Position numbers and translations under genes: made by a program
Source: Streptomyces albus subsp. albus
GTDB taxonomy: Bacteria > Actinomycetota > Actinomycetes > Streptomycetales > Streptomycetaceae
Assembly: GCF_000719865.1 (NCBI RefSeq)
Contig: NZ_JOID01000029.1
Span: forward strand, 10,305 to 74,304
Reading direction: 5' to 3'
DNA length: 64,000 bases
The notes under the pieces: generated by a model
What the model saw: only the letters and a program-made list of their open reading frames with translations
What the model was told of the DNA's origin: nothing
The model's database searches: none
In this document: one piece after another, positions 56,218 through 64,000 of the stretch
How the letters are laid out: each line of letters opens with the position of its first letter
Position numbering within the stretch: the stretch's first letter is position 1

Positions 56218-58023
56218 ATGACCGGATCCGGCAGTTCCGACGCGACTCTTCCTCAGGGCCCCGGCCCGGAGTGGACGGTCCCCGGCTACACGCACCTCCG
56301 CGAGCTCGGCTCGGGCGGCGGCGGACGCGTGGTGGTCGCCGTCCACGACGCCACCGGGCACCCGGTGGCCGTCAAGTACCTGAACGAGGAGCTGACCGCG
56401 GACGAGGCGTTCCGCACCGCCTTCCGCACCGAGGCACACGTGCTGGGCGGTCTGCGCTCCCCGCATGTGACGGGTTTCTACGAGTACGTCGAGGCCCCCG
56501 AGGGGGCGGCCATCGTCATGGAGCTCGTGGAGGGCGTACCACTGCGGGCGCTGATCCGGGAGGAGGGACCCACCGGCCCGGAGGCCGCGCTGCTCGTCCT
56601 CAAGGGCTCGCTGCTCGGCCTGGCCGACGCCCACCGGGCCGGCGTGGTGCACCGCGACTACAAGCCCGCCAACGTGCTGGTGACGGAGGAGGGCCGGTCC
56701 AAGCTCGTCGACTTCGGCATCGCCGGGCGCAGCGGCGACCGCCGCGGCGGGATCAGCGGCACCCCGCAGTACATGGCCCCGGAGCAGTGGAACGGAGCCC
56801 CGGCCACCCCGGCGACGGACGTCTACGCCGCCACGGTGACGTTCTTCGAGTGCCTCACCGGCGAGAAGCCGTTCGCCGGGGAGAACCTGATGGAGCTGGC
56901 GCTGCGGCACACCACCGACCCGGTCCCGGACGAGCGGGTGCCACAGCCCGTGCGCGATCTGGTGCGGCACGGCATGGCCAAGGCGCCGGAGGAGCGCCCG
57001 CGCGACGCAACCGCCTTCCTCCGGGAGCTGGAGGAGGTGGCCGGGCGCGCCTACGGTCCCGCCTGGGAGGAGCGGGGCCGGGGCCGTCTCGCCGCCCTCG
57101 CGGCGCTGCTGCCACTGCTGATCCCGCGGGCGGCGGAGGCGGAGGACGGGTTCGGCTTCACCGACGCCGCCGTCACCACCCTGCCCGGGCAGCCGCCGGA
57201 GAGCGCACCGGCCCCGGGTGGCGACCCGTACGACGGCGGCGGTCCGGCCGGAGGCGGCACGTCCCCGGACACCCTGGTCCTGCCGGAGGGCAACACCCCG
57301 CCGGGGGACGCCCGGCCGCCGGGCCGCGACCCGCGCGGGCGGCTCGCGACCGCGGGGGCGCTGACGATCGCGACGCTGGTGGTGCTCGGTTCGCTGCTGC
57401 CGGGGAGCTGGGCGGGAGAGACCGACCGGACCACGGCCACCGCCACCACAGCCCCCACCGCGCCGGGAAGCGGCGGCAGCCCGTCGGCCTCGCCCTCCGG
57501 CGGCCCCGGGGCCTCCCCCTCCGGCACGGCCACGCCGGGCGGGAGCGGGGGGAGCCCGTCCCCGGGGAGCACCGGCGGCAGCGGGGAGCCGTCGGCGGGC
57601 TGGTGGCCGTCCGCGTCCGCCGGGACGGGGTCCGCCACGGAACCCCCGCCGCACACCACCGCCCCCACGGGCGGCGGAACCACCCCGCCCGGGCACTCGC
57701 AGCCGCCGCCGGCCACCGTGCGGGACGTAACGATCCGCACCGGCTGGGCGGGCGAGACCCTCACCGGCCGGGTGACGGTGACCACGGACGGGGACGGCCC
57801 GGTCGGCCTCTCCGCCCAGTGGTACGCGCAGGACGCCCAGGGCGCGCCGCGCCGCCCCTCCGGATCCCCGGTGTCCTTCCGGATCAGTGAGGGCGGCGAA
57901 CCCTATGCCGTCGCCAACGGGGAGGCCCGGCCGCTCGACTGCCGGTGGTACGTCCTGGAGGTGACCACCGCGTCCGGCACGGCCTTCCGGTCGGACCCGT
58001 GGTACGCGGACTGCCTCCGGTGA
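56218..58023 (+). CDS. membrane Ser/Thr protein kinase with ectodomain
   Basis: 601 aa. Kinase domain ~25-280: Gly loop LGSGGGGRVVV, Lys53 (VAVKYL), HRDYKPAN with Asp147, DFG 165-167, GTPQYMAPEQW. A Pro-rich linker, one membrane span (~residues 380-397, ALTIATLVVLGSLLPGSW), a long Ser/Pro/Gly stalk and a small beta-rich ectodomain with paired Cys at the end (LDCRWYVLEV ... YADCLR). It resembles PknB-like receptors but has no PASTA repeats. It is coupled by GTGA overlap to a membrane protein with a similar ectodomain, a likely partner or substrate. Confidence 0.9.
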   Translation: MTGSGSSDATLPQGPGPEWTVPGYTHLRELGSGGGGRVVVAVHDATGHPVAVKYLNEELTADEAFRTAFRTEAHVLGGLRSPHVTGFYEYVEAPEGAAIVMELVEGVPLRALIREEGPTGPEAALLVLKGSLLGLADAHRAGVVHRDYKPANVLVTEEGRSKLVDFGIAGRSGDRRGGISGTPQYMAPEQWNGAPATPATDVYAATVTFFECLTGEKPFAGENLMELALRHTTDPVPDERVPQPVRDLVRHGMAKAPEERPRDATAFLRELEEVAGRAYGPAWEERGRGRLAALAALLPLLIPRAAEAEDGFGFTDAAVTTLPGQPPESAPAPGGDPYDGGGPAGGGTSPDTLVLPEGNTPPGDARPPGRDPRGRLATAGALTIATLVVLGSLLPGSWAGETDRTTATATTAPTAPGSGGSPSASPSGGPGASPSGTATPGGSGGSPSPGSTGGSGEPSAGWWPSASAGTGSATEPPPHTTAPTGGGTTPPGHSQPPPATVRDVTIRTGWAGETLTGRVTVTTDGDGPVGLSAQWYAQDAQGAPRRPSGSPVSFRISEGGEPYAVANGEARPLDCRWYVLEVTTASGTAFRSDPWYADCLR

Positions 58024-59177
58024 CCTCCGGTGCCCAGGGGGCGGGGACGCCCGGGGACCGCCCCGGCCGGACCTCCCCGCCCGGCCCCGGGGAGGCGCGC
58101 GAGGAGGAGACCGTCCGGCTGCCGGACGGCGTTCAGCCGTCCGGAGACGGCCGTCCGGCCTCCGACGACGGGGGCCCCGGTACCGGCCCCGCGCCGGCGG
58201 AGCCCGCGGCCGGGAACGACCTCACCTACTCCGCCACCGTGCTCGACCACGCCTGGGGCTCCGTCACGCCGGGTCCCGGGCCGGTGCCGGGTCCCGGGCC
58301 GGGACGGGAAACGGCGCTGGAACCCGGGCTGGGGCCGGAGCCGGAGCCGGGCGGAAACCGGCCCCCGGACCGGGAGCGGGACCAGGGACGGGAGCGGGAC
58401 CAGGGCTCCGGGGAACGGACACAGATCCTGCCCGTGATCGGGCCCGGCGCCTTGCGCGGGCCCGGCACCTTCCCCGAGTCCGGTCACGGCCAGGGGCCCG
58501 GCCTCGTCCTGGGCACCGGCCCCGGTCCGGCGCCGGGCTCCCCTCCCGTCTCGCCCCTCCCCACCGGCGGCACCGGGAGCCCGGGGCCCGGCCGGGCCGG
58601 GCCGCCGTACGGGCCGGACGGCGTCCTGCGCTTCGGCCCCGGCGTACCCGCCCGGGCACGGCAGTCCGGAGCCGGTGCGCCGGCCGGCGGATCGCCGTAC
58701 CCGCGCACGCCGCCGCCCGGCGGACCGCCGGGCGGCCCCTGGCACGGCGGGCCCTCCCCGCACCGGCCGCCCCCGGCGCGCCGGGGTCCGCCGTGGCCGC
58801 GCCGGTACGCCCCGGCGGCCCTGATCCTGCTCTGCGTCGCGGTCTTCCTCCTCTGGGACCGGCAGGGACCGGAGTTCGCCGTGACCGGGGTGACCGTACG
58901 GGCAAGCGGCCCCGGCGGGTGCGACGCCACCGCGGACGTGGTGGCGCGGGTCCGCACCAACGGGCAGTCCGGCACCATCCGGTACCACTGGCTGCGCAGC
59001 GACGGCACCTCGTCCGGGCCACTGCGCGAGCGGCTGGCCCGGGGGCAGCGGGAGGCACGGCTCCGGCTGAAGTGGACGTTCCGAGGTGAGGGCACCGTGC
59101 GGGCGACCGCCGAGCTGCGCGTCACCTCACCGGACCGCCGCACGGAGTCCGCCGCCTTCACCTACCGGTGCGGCTGA
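58020..59177 (+). CDS. single-span membrane protein coupled to the kinase
   Basis: 385 aa. About 260 residues of Pro/Gly-rich cytosolic sequence containing a few Ser/Thr (possible kinase substrates) lead to one membrane span (YAPAALILLCVAVFLLW). A compact ectodomain follows, FAVTGVTVRASGPGGCDATA ... TESAAFTYRCG, with two Cys likely in a disulfide. The fold looks like an Ig-type sandwich related to the ectodomain of the upstream kinase. The GTG overlaps the kinase stop. Function unknown; probably part of one receptor complex. Confidence 0.75.
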   Translation: MTSGAQGAGTPGDRPGRTSPPGPGEAREEETVRLPDGVQPSGDGRPASDDGGPGTGPAPAEPAAGNDLTYSATVLDHAWGSVTPGPGPVPGPGPGRETALEPGLGPEPEPGGNRPPDRERDQGRERDQGSGERTQILPVIGPGALRGPGTFPESGHGQGPGLVLGTGPGPAPGSPPVSPLPTGGTGSPGPGRAGPPYGPDGVLRFGPGVPARARQSGAGAPAGGSPYPRTPPPGGPPGGPWHGGPSPHRPPPARRGPPWPRRYAPAALILLCVAVFLLWDRQGPEFAVTGVTVRASGPGGCDATADVVARVRTNGQSGTIRYHWLRSDGTSSGPLRERLARGQREARLRLKWTFRGEGTVRATAELRVTSPDRRTESAAFTYRCG

Positions 59178-59260
59178 AGGCCGGCGGCAGCCGGGCGGGC
59201 CTTGTCCGGCGGCGGGCGCGGGCGGTGCCCCGCCGGTCCCGGACGGCGCGGAGGGGAGGG

Positions 59261-59695
59261 TCATCCGGCCGCCCGCCGCCGCGGGGGGACGCTCAGCAGC
59301 CGGGTGAAGTAGTCGTCCGGCACTCCCTCGTCGACGGGGCGGCCGTCCGCCTCCAGCCAGGCGTGCGCGGAGAACGGCGGGACCACGCGCACCCCCGTGC
59401 ACCAGGTCGGCCACACCCCCCAGATCCGGCACAGCAGCGCCGCCGCCAGCGAGCGGGGGAGGCAGCCCTGCGGACCGGCGCAGAACAGGCTGACCGCGCA
59501 CACCGCGTTCCGCGCGGCCAGGGTCCGCTCCGGGGAGGCCGGGCGGGCGCCGCGGCGTACGGCTTCCAGCAGCCGCCGGATCCGGCGGGGCTGCAGCCGG
59601 GCGAGGAGGTACGCCGACGGCAGGACGGCGCGCGCGGCCAGGCGGTGGGCCAGGGGTACGCCGGAGGGCCGGTCCAGGGCGGCGGGGGTGCTCAC
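59261..59695 (-). CDS. lasso peptide leader peptidase (B2)
   Basis: 144 aa, transglutaminase-like cysteine protease of lasso clusters. Catalytic Cys78 (GCLPRSLA), His111 (FSAHAWLE) and Asp122 (GRPVDEG) fit the C-H-D triad of McjB/B2 proteins. The GTG overlaps the stop of the cyclase-RRE frame. It removes the leader so the cyclase can form the ring. Confidence 0.88.
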   Translation of the reverse strand: MSTPAALDRPSGVPLAHRLAARAVLPSAYLLARLQPRRIRRLLEAVRRGARPASPERTLAARNAVCAVSLFCAGPQGCLPRSLAAALLCRIWGVWPTWCTGVRVVPPFSAHAWLEADGRPVDEGVPDDYFTRLLSVPPRRRAAG

Positions 59696-59949
59696 GCCGT
59701 CACCAGACCCGAGTCGCGCAGGGTCTCGACCAGGGCGGCCACGTCGCGCGCGGCCTGCTCGCGTCCGATCTCGAACTCGGCCACGAGCGCCTCCACGGCG
59801 TCCTTCTCCTCGCCGCCGCGCAGCAGCGCCTTCACCACCAGCGTGCCGGTGGGGTTGAGTTCCCAGTAGCGGCCGCTGCGCTGGTCCAGCAGGACGGTTC
59901 CGTAGTCGGTCTCGGCGGTGGACACATCGGCGGCGAACTGCAAGGGCAT
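59692..59949 (-). CDS. possible internally initiated RRE protein (B1)
   Basis: 85 aa with an ATG at 59949 and AAGGA about 10-14 nt upstream. PqqD-like winged fold that binds the lasso leader: LLDQRSGRYWELNPTGTLVV, then helices to LRDSGLVTA. Same frame as the cyclase; if the fusion is real this is its C-terminal domain, otherwise a separate product. Confidence 0.6.
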   Translation of the reverse strand: MPLQFAADVSTAETDYGTVLLDQRSGRYWELNPTGTLVVKALLRGGEEKDAVEALVAEFEIGREQAARDVAALVETLRDSGLVTA

Positions 59950-61947
59950 CTCTGCCTGATCCTTTCCCGCGCGGGTGGGCGGCCGGGGCCGGGCCGGGGC
60001 GGCCCCGCCCCGGCGTCGGTGCGCGGAGTGGTGAGGGACATGCGGGCGTACGGAGGGTGGACGGTGGAGTGCGGGGCGGCGGCTCGACACGGCCGGCTCC
60101 GGGGGCCCCGGCGCGGGACCGGCGGCGGGCGTGAGCGTGCGCAGCCAGACCTCGCAGGCGATGGTCGAGTAGAGGATGGCCTCGCGCAGCCCGGGAGTGG
60201 CGGGCCGCACGGCCAGTTCCCGGAGCCGGCCGGCGTCGACCAGGCCGCGCCGGGCCAGTTCGGAGTTCTCCCAGAGGGCCAGGAGGTCGGCCCGGTGCTC
60301 CCGCAGCCCGTTGGTGGCGTCCATCGAGGCGGTGGCCTTGTTCCGGCGGCTCAGGCAGACGTCCGGCACGACGCCGCGCATGGCCGAGGTGAGCAGGGGC
60401 TTGTACGCGTACGGGGTGACCCGGTCCGCGGGCCGGACGGCGAGGGCCGCCTCGATCACCCGGTCGTCGAAGAAGGGCGACGCCATGGGCAGACCGGCGC
60501 GGGCGGCCATCCGGTCCCAGATCCGCAGGATCCGGGTGCAGTCGCGGATGAGGTGCAGATCGTTGTGCATACCGCGGTCCGGAGACAGCGGAACGGCGTC
60601 CTCCGCGGCCCGGCCGATGGCCCGCCGGATCACCTCGCGGGCCTCCGGGGTGACCCAGTCGAAGAGCCGGGGCGGCGTGCCCCAGCCCAGGGCGCCGCTG
60701 ACCGTGGGCGCCAGGGGCGCGTGCAGCTCGCGCGCGGTGCCGGCGAGCCACTCCCCGTAGGGCCGGGTGTCCCGCAGGGCGCGGGCGGTGTCGCGCAGCG
60801 GCCAGTTCCACAGGGCGCGGAAGCCGCGCAGCCTGCCGAGGGCCAGGAACGGGCTGGTGCGCAGCAGCCGGTGGTAGTACGCCTCGGAGCACCAGGCGAT
60901 GTGGTCGCCGCCGATGCCCGTGAGGTGCAGTTCGCTGCCCCGGCGCGCGAGTCCGGGGAGGTGGTGCAGAACCCGGGCCCGGTCCATGACGCCGATGGTG
61001 GGCTCGTCCATCGGGTCGTCGATGTCGAGCAGGTCCGTGTAGACGAGGGGCGAGGCGTCGGCGTCCCAGACGACGTGCTCGACGTCCGGAAGGTGCTCCC
61101 CGGCCTTCAGGGCCCAGTGCAGGTCGCTGTCGGCCGGGTCGCGGCCGGGCCAGGTGCTCGCGATGACGCGGGCGGGGGCGCGCGCGGCGAGGAAGGTGAC
61201 GCTGGTGGAGTCGAGGCCGCCGGAGAGGTCGCAGCTCACGGTGGCGGCGGAGCGGGTGCGGGCGCGTACGGCCTCGTCCAGGGCCGCCCGCAGGTTCTCG
61301 GCGCCGGTCTCCAAGGAGCGATCCGCCTCGGGCGGGGTCCACCAGCGCGTGGTCCGGCTGCCGCGGCCGCTCGGGGTGATGACGAGGGCGTCCTCGGGCG
61401 GCACGGCCGTGACCCCGCGCCATACCGAGGTCTCGGCCAGCGGGTACGGGACGGGCCAGAGCAGGCGGACGGCGAGTTCCTCCTCGTCCACCCCGGTTCC
61501 GGCCGCGGAGGCGAGGAGGTCGGCGCGGTCGGCGGCGACCACCGTGCCCTCGACGGTGGCGTGGAAGACCCGGCGCAGGCCGGAGGCGCTGCCCTGGATC
61601 CGCAGCCGCCCGTCGAGGTCGGCCACGAGATGGAAGCTGCCGGGCAGCCGGCGGGCCAGCTCGCCGGCCTCGTTCAGGTCGCGCATGCGCTCGGCGCAGC
61701 GTAGGAGTTCGGCCGCCTCGGCCGGGCAGCAGCCGAGGACGGCGATGCCGGAGCGGCGGGCGCGGACGGCGGTGATCTCCCGGTCGTGCCACTGGCCGGC
61801 CAGCCAGGGCCGGCCGGAGGGGTAGGAGAGCACCCGGGTACCGGGGGTGATGAGGGAGCGGGCCGCGGCGAGGGCCTCCGCACAGTCAGGAAAGACCGTG
61901 AAGTGGCCCTCGCCCGGGCCCGCGATCCCGTGGGATCGAGGCGTCAT
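59692..61947 (-). CDS. lasso cyclase (asparagine-synthetase-like) fused in frame to RRE
   Basis: 751 codons without a stop. Residues ~1-610 are the lasso cyclase (C): a degenerate glutaminase half, then the ATP-pyrophosphatase motif SCDLSGGLDSTSVTF and later RDCTRILRIWDRM. A ~60-residue Arg/Pro-rich stretch follows that looks like translated non-coding DNA. It then continues in frame into a PqqD-like RRE domain (B1, MPLQFAADVSTAETDYGT ... DSGLVTA). In known citrulassin clusters C and B1 are, as I recall, separate genes, so this is either a true fusion or a lost stop codon with internal initiation at 59949. The ATG lies 20 bp after the precursor gene's stop. Confidence 0.85.
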   Translation of the reverse strand: MTPRSHGIAGPGEGHFTVFPDCAEALAAARSLITPGTRVLSYPSGRPWLAGQWHDREITAVRARRSGIAVLGCCPAEAAELLRCAERMRDLNEAGELARRLPGSFHLVADLDGRLRIQGSASGLRRVFHATVEGTVVAADRADLLASAAGTGVDEEELAVRLLWPVPYPLAETSVWRGVTAVPPEDALVITPSGRGSRTTRWWTPPEADRSLETGAENLRAALDEAVRARTRSAATVSCDLSGGLDSTSVTFLAARAPARVIASTWPGRDPADSDLHWALKAGEHLPDVEHVVWDADASPLVYTDLLDIDDPMDEPTIGVMDRARVLHHLPGLARRGSELHLTGIGGDHIAWCSEAYYHRLLRTSPFLALGRLRGFRALWNWPLRDTARALRDTRPYGEWLAGTARELHAPLAPTVSGALGWGTPPRLFDWVTPEAREVIRRAIGRAAEDAVPLSPDRGMHNDLHLIRDCTRILRIWDRMAARAGLPMASPFFDDRVIEAALAVRPADRVTPYAYKPLLTSAMRGVVPDVCLSRRNKATASMDATNGLREHRADLLALWENSELARRGLVDAGRLRELAVRPATPGLREAILYSTIACEVWLRTLTPAAGPAPGPPEPAVSSRRPALHRPPSVRPHVPHHSAHRRRGGAAPARPRPPTRAGKDQAEMPLQFAADVSTAETDYGTVLLDQRSGRYWELNPTGTLVVKALLRGGEEKDAVEALVAEFEIGREQAARDVAALVETLRDSGLVTA

Positions 61948-61967
61948 GGCTCAGGCGTCCGCGCGCC

Positions 61968-62078
61968 TCAGTTCTTGCTGAGGATCAGACGGTCGTTGCC
62001 GTGCTTCCCCAGCAGCCCCGTCTTCTCCCGGAACCCGCCCAGTTCGACCAGGACCGGCGCCTCGTAAGCCTTGCGCAT
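61968..62078 (-). CDS. citrulassin-type lasso peptide precursor
   Basis: 36 aa: leader ending in ...FREKTG (Thr at -2, the usual recognition residue) and core LLGKHGNDRLILSKN. Ring closure would join Leu1 to Asp8; Arg9 is the residue converted to citrulline in citrulassins. As I recall, citrulassin A is LLGLAGNDRLVLSKN, so this is a variant at positions 4, 5 and 11. The ATG has GGAGGA 6 nt upstream. A longer open frame upstream is not needed. The cyclase follows after 20 bp. Confidence 0.9.
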   Translation of the reverse strand: MRKAYEAPVLVELGGFREKTGLLGKHGNDRLILSKN

Positions 62079-62599
62079 GCGATTCCTCCCTTCGGCGGGG
62101 CCTGACGTTCCCGCTGTCCGCCGGACGGCGCCGGCGGCAGGGAAGGGAGCGGTGCGGCCCCGCGCCCGCTGCCCCGGACTCCGGGCGGAGTCCGACGAGA
62201 ACCGCGGGCTGCAGAGAGAATTGGCCATGCCGGAGGGCGGTACAAGGCCGGAGCGGAATACCGCGTTCCAAACCCCCTGCCCGGGTGATCATCCGGCAAT
62301 CCGTTGGAAAAGACGGCCCCTTACGAGCCGATCATCGGATTGACGCACGGACGCATGACCGATTCTGCGCCACTCCCCTCCCGGTGTCGCGCCGACGGTC
62401 CACGGGTGTGACAGCCGGGCCGGGCGCGCGGTACGGGGCGGAACCGCGCGCGGGACGCCGGCGGCTCGCCGCGGCGCGGCGGCCGGCCGCCGCGAAATCG
62501 CCCGTGACCAGGCAGTTCGACGATCGGCCGGCCGCTTGTGAGCATGCCGGTCCTCCGGCGGGGTAAGCGCGGAAAACCGAAGAACGAGGAGGTTCCGCC
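62079..62599. other. promoter region of the lasso cluster
   Basis: 521 bp between the divergent precursor gene and a small membrane protein gene. Two GATCATC-type sites are present: GATCATCCGG (62287-62296) and the palindrome CCGATCATCGG (62328-62338), 40 bp apart. A further GGAA...TTCC repeat is at 62255-62269. Possible operators. No clear sigma-70 boxes. An open frame on the minus strand upstream of the precursor (to 62228) has no supporting start. Confidence 0.5.
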
Positions 62600-62839
62600 A
62601 TGGCCGTCGCCATCGTTGTCGTTTGTGTGGTTCTGGCCGTGCTGGCCTTTCTTCTGCCGCGCTTCTCGCGCCACCCGGAGCGCGGGACCCAGCGCTCCCT
62701 CGGCGCCGGGACCCGGGTGACGGGCAAGGCGCCGGGCCCTCTGGGCCGGCTGTTCAGCAAGCCGTTCCGCAGCAGCTCCCGCGCCGTGTCGCGGAGCGGG
62801 TCCGCCGGCCGCCGCGCACGGGGACGCATGCCGTTCTGA
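62600..62839 (+). CDS. small single-span membrane protein
   Basis: 79 aa. An N-terminal membrane span (AVAIVVVCVVLAVLAFLLP) then a basic tail ending SGSAGRRARGRMPF. AGGAGG (62586-62591) precedes the ATG. I associate this pattern with a Streptomyces family of unknown function (DUF6411-like, tentative). No functional clue. Confidence 0.75.
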   Translation: MAVAIVVVCVVLAVLAFLLPRFSRHPERGTQRSLGAGTRVTGKAPGPLGRLFSKPFRSSSRAVSRSGSAGRRARGRMPF

Positions 62840-63055
62840 GCCGGCACCCCGACCGCCTCCTCGCCGGGTGAGCGACGGCGGGAAACGCCTCCGGCCTTCC
62901 GCTGCCGCGACGACGCCGAACACGGGCGGCCCGCGGCCCCGGGAGGCCGGGGGCGCCGTCGCGCCGCCGCGCTCCAACGGCCCCGCACGCGGCCCTGGTG
63001 GAGGGGCAAGTCGGTACGCCGGGAGGCTTCTTACCGGCCGTTTAGGTACGCCCCG

Positions 63056-63061
63056 TAGGGT
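63056..63061 (+). promoter_or_regulatory. -10 box of a leaderless membrane protein gene
   Basis: TAGGGT ends 8 nt before the ATG at 63070 and there is no Shine-Dalgarno, consistent with a leaderless transcript. Confidence 0.5.
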
Positions 63062-63069
63062 GGCTCCCC

Positions 63070-63726
63070 ATGACTGAGAAGAGCACCACCACCCCCCGTA
63101 CCGACAGCGCCCCCGCCCTGGAGAAGGAGGAGAACACGGCGGTTCCCGGGCAGTCCGCGTCGCCCTCCGCGGAGCAGGAGATCCGCAAGGACGAGCCGGC
63201 CGCGCGGGATGAGCCCGCGACCGCCGGAGAGGATGCCGCCGACGTGGCCGGCACCGCGTCCGGCGACACCGCCGGCGAGGATGACCCGGACCTCCTGCCG
63301 GACGCCGCCGCCCCGGCTCCCGCCGCCTCCCGCACCGGCTTCGGCGCCGGTGCCGCCGCCGTCGTCAGTGCCGCGTTCGGCCTCTGCTCCCTCACCGGCA
63401 CCTCGATCGGCCAGATGCTGCACGCCCGCAAGGAGCTCATCGGCCAGATCGAGGCCAGCTCCGGTGGCGGCGGCGACCAGATCGAGGCCTACTACAGCGT
63501 TCCGTGGCACACCGCGGCCCTGCTCAACGGCATCTTCGCCCTGCTGGCGATCCTCGTCGGCGGACTGCTGCTGGCCCTGCACGCCCAGCGGGCCGAGACC
63601 CGGTCCTGGGTGAAGTCCGTGGCGCTGGGCGGTCTCGTGCTCGGCGTGGTCGGTCTGCTCGTTTCGCTCGGCATGTACCTGGACCTGTTCGCCAAGGCCC
63701 CCGAACTGCCCGGGGCGGGCTCCTGA
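63070..63726 (+). CDS. membrane protein of unknown function
   Basis: 218 aa. The first ~85 residues are acidic and disordered (Ser/Ala/Glu/Asp-rich). Three or four membrane spans follow (GFGAGAAAVVSAAFGLCSLTG; LLNGIFALLAILVGGLLLAL; VALGGLVLGVVGLLVSLG) with a polar loop at ARKELIGQIEASSGGGGDQI. I do not recognise a family. It stands alone after a leaderless promoter. Confidence 0.75.
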   Translation: MTEKSTTTPRTDSAPALEKEENTAVPGQSASPSAEQEIRKDEPAARDEPATAGEDAADVAGTASGDTAGEDDPDLLPDAAAPAPAASRTGFGAGAAAVVSAAFGLCSLTGTSIGQMLHARKELIGQIEASSGGGGDQIEAYYSVPWHTAALLNGIFALLAILVGGLLLALHAQRAETRSWVKSVALGGLVLGVVGLLVSLGMYLDLFAKAPELPGAGS

Positions 63727-64000
63727 GGCAGCGGCCCGCCGGCCGCGTCCCCGCACTGCCCCACCCACCGCCCGTCCTTCCCGGCCCCCGAGCGGGAAGG
63801 GCGGGCGGGCTCGTACGGGATGCCGCCCGGCCGGCCCGCACATTCGCGGCGGACCTGCCCGATGCCTGGTGTCCGCACCCCCGGGGGACCACGGCACTAG
63901 CGTCAACTTCTCGGCCGTGAACGGACCGAGCTTGTTGGCTCAGTCGGTCACACCGATTCATGCTCTCCTGCGCGGCCGGCTTCCGCGCCCGGAGTCACAT
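63727..64000. other. window end without an identified gene
   Basis: About 270 bp. A less GC-rich stretch (63900-63965) could carry the promoter of a gene beyond the window. No tRNA or other RNA gene could be recognised. Confidence 0.4.

Noticed and set aside
61968..62228. Extended 86-codon frame including the lasso precursor
   Set aside because: The ATG at 62078 has an ideal ribosome binding site and gives a normal 36-residue lasso precursor.

Overview
The window is high-GC actinomycete DNA. It most probably comes from a Streptomyces chromosome arm. The evidence is near-universal G/C at third codon positions, GTG starts with GTGA/ATGA overlaps, many leaderless-type promoters, XRE/DUF397 regulator pairs, poly-HAMP kinases, SpoIIE phosphatases, and a tap-tpg pair for replicating linear chromosome ends. 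I see no tRNA, rRNA or CRISPR array.

Layout, left half. 1-4.0 kb: a PucR-type regulator diverges from an FMO / short-chain dehydrogenase / MFS operon with overlapping genes. 4.3-11.2 kb: a giant soluble poly-HAMP hybrid histidine kinase overlaps an ANTAR-GAF-PAS-PP2C phosphatase. 11.2-14.3 kb: cell-surface glycan genes (polytopic GT-C-like protein, GtrA, GT2). 14.6-16.1 kb: an aromatic-type aldehyde dehydrogenase behind a possible IclR operator. 16.1-20.3 kb: quinol nitric oxide reductase, a small membrane protein and a cysteine-containing winged-helix regulator with its own palindrome. 20.3-23.9 kb: a BBE-like oxidase and an XRE/DUF397/methyltransferase operon. 24-29.4 kb: an aberrant PLP enzyme, then a divergent pair of units. 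One is a trypsin-like protease fused to an endonuclease I domain. The other is a subtilase overlapping a tiny I9-like protein. This is the best candidate for an undescribed system.

Layout, right half. 29.5-31.2 kb: CoA-disulfide-reductase/rhodanese fusion behind a CsoR/CstR-like site. 31.6-34.6 kb: PP2C phosphatase overlapping a CarH-like B12 photosensor lacking a DNA-binding domain. 34.7-37.7 kb: tap-tpg. 37.8-40.4 kb: VOC protein, SnoaL-like protein, LysR, MerR-like regulator. 40.9-42.7 kb: a MITE-like element abutting an intact IS701-type insertion sequence with TTAG target duplication. 42.7-46.9 kb: two efflux or detoxification units, each with a well-defined TetR operator. 47-47.9 kb: membrane-anchored Mrr-type nuclease. 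48-54.8 kb: ferric-iron ABC transporter, divergent from an adenylation-carrier-acyltransferase fusion; both promoters carry iron boxes. 54.8-59.2 kb: site-2 protease and a Ser/Thr kinase overlapping a membrane protein. 59.3-62.1 kb: a citrulassin-type lasso peptide cluster in which the cyclase reads in frame into the RRE protein. The right end holds two small membrane proteins.

Common themes are translational coupling of sensor and effector pairs, local regulators sitting on their own operators, and accessory or subtelomeric content (tap-tpg, IS, MITE, lasso cluster, protease-nuclease locus). All functions are inferred from motifs and context read by eye; no database search was run.
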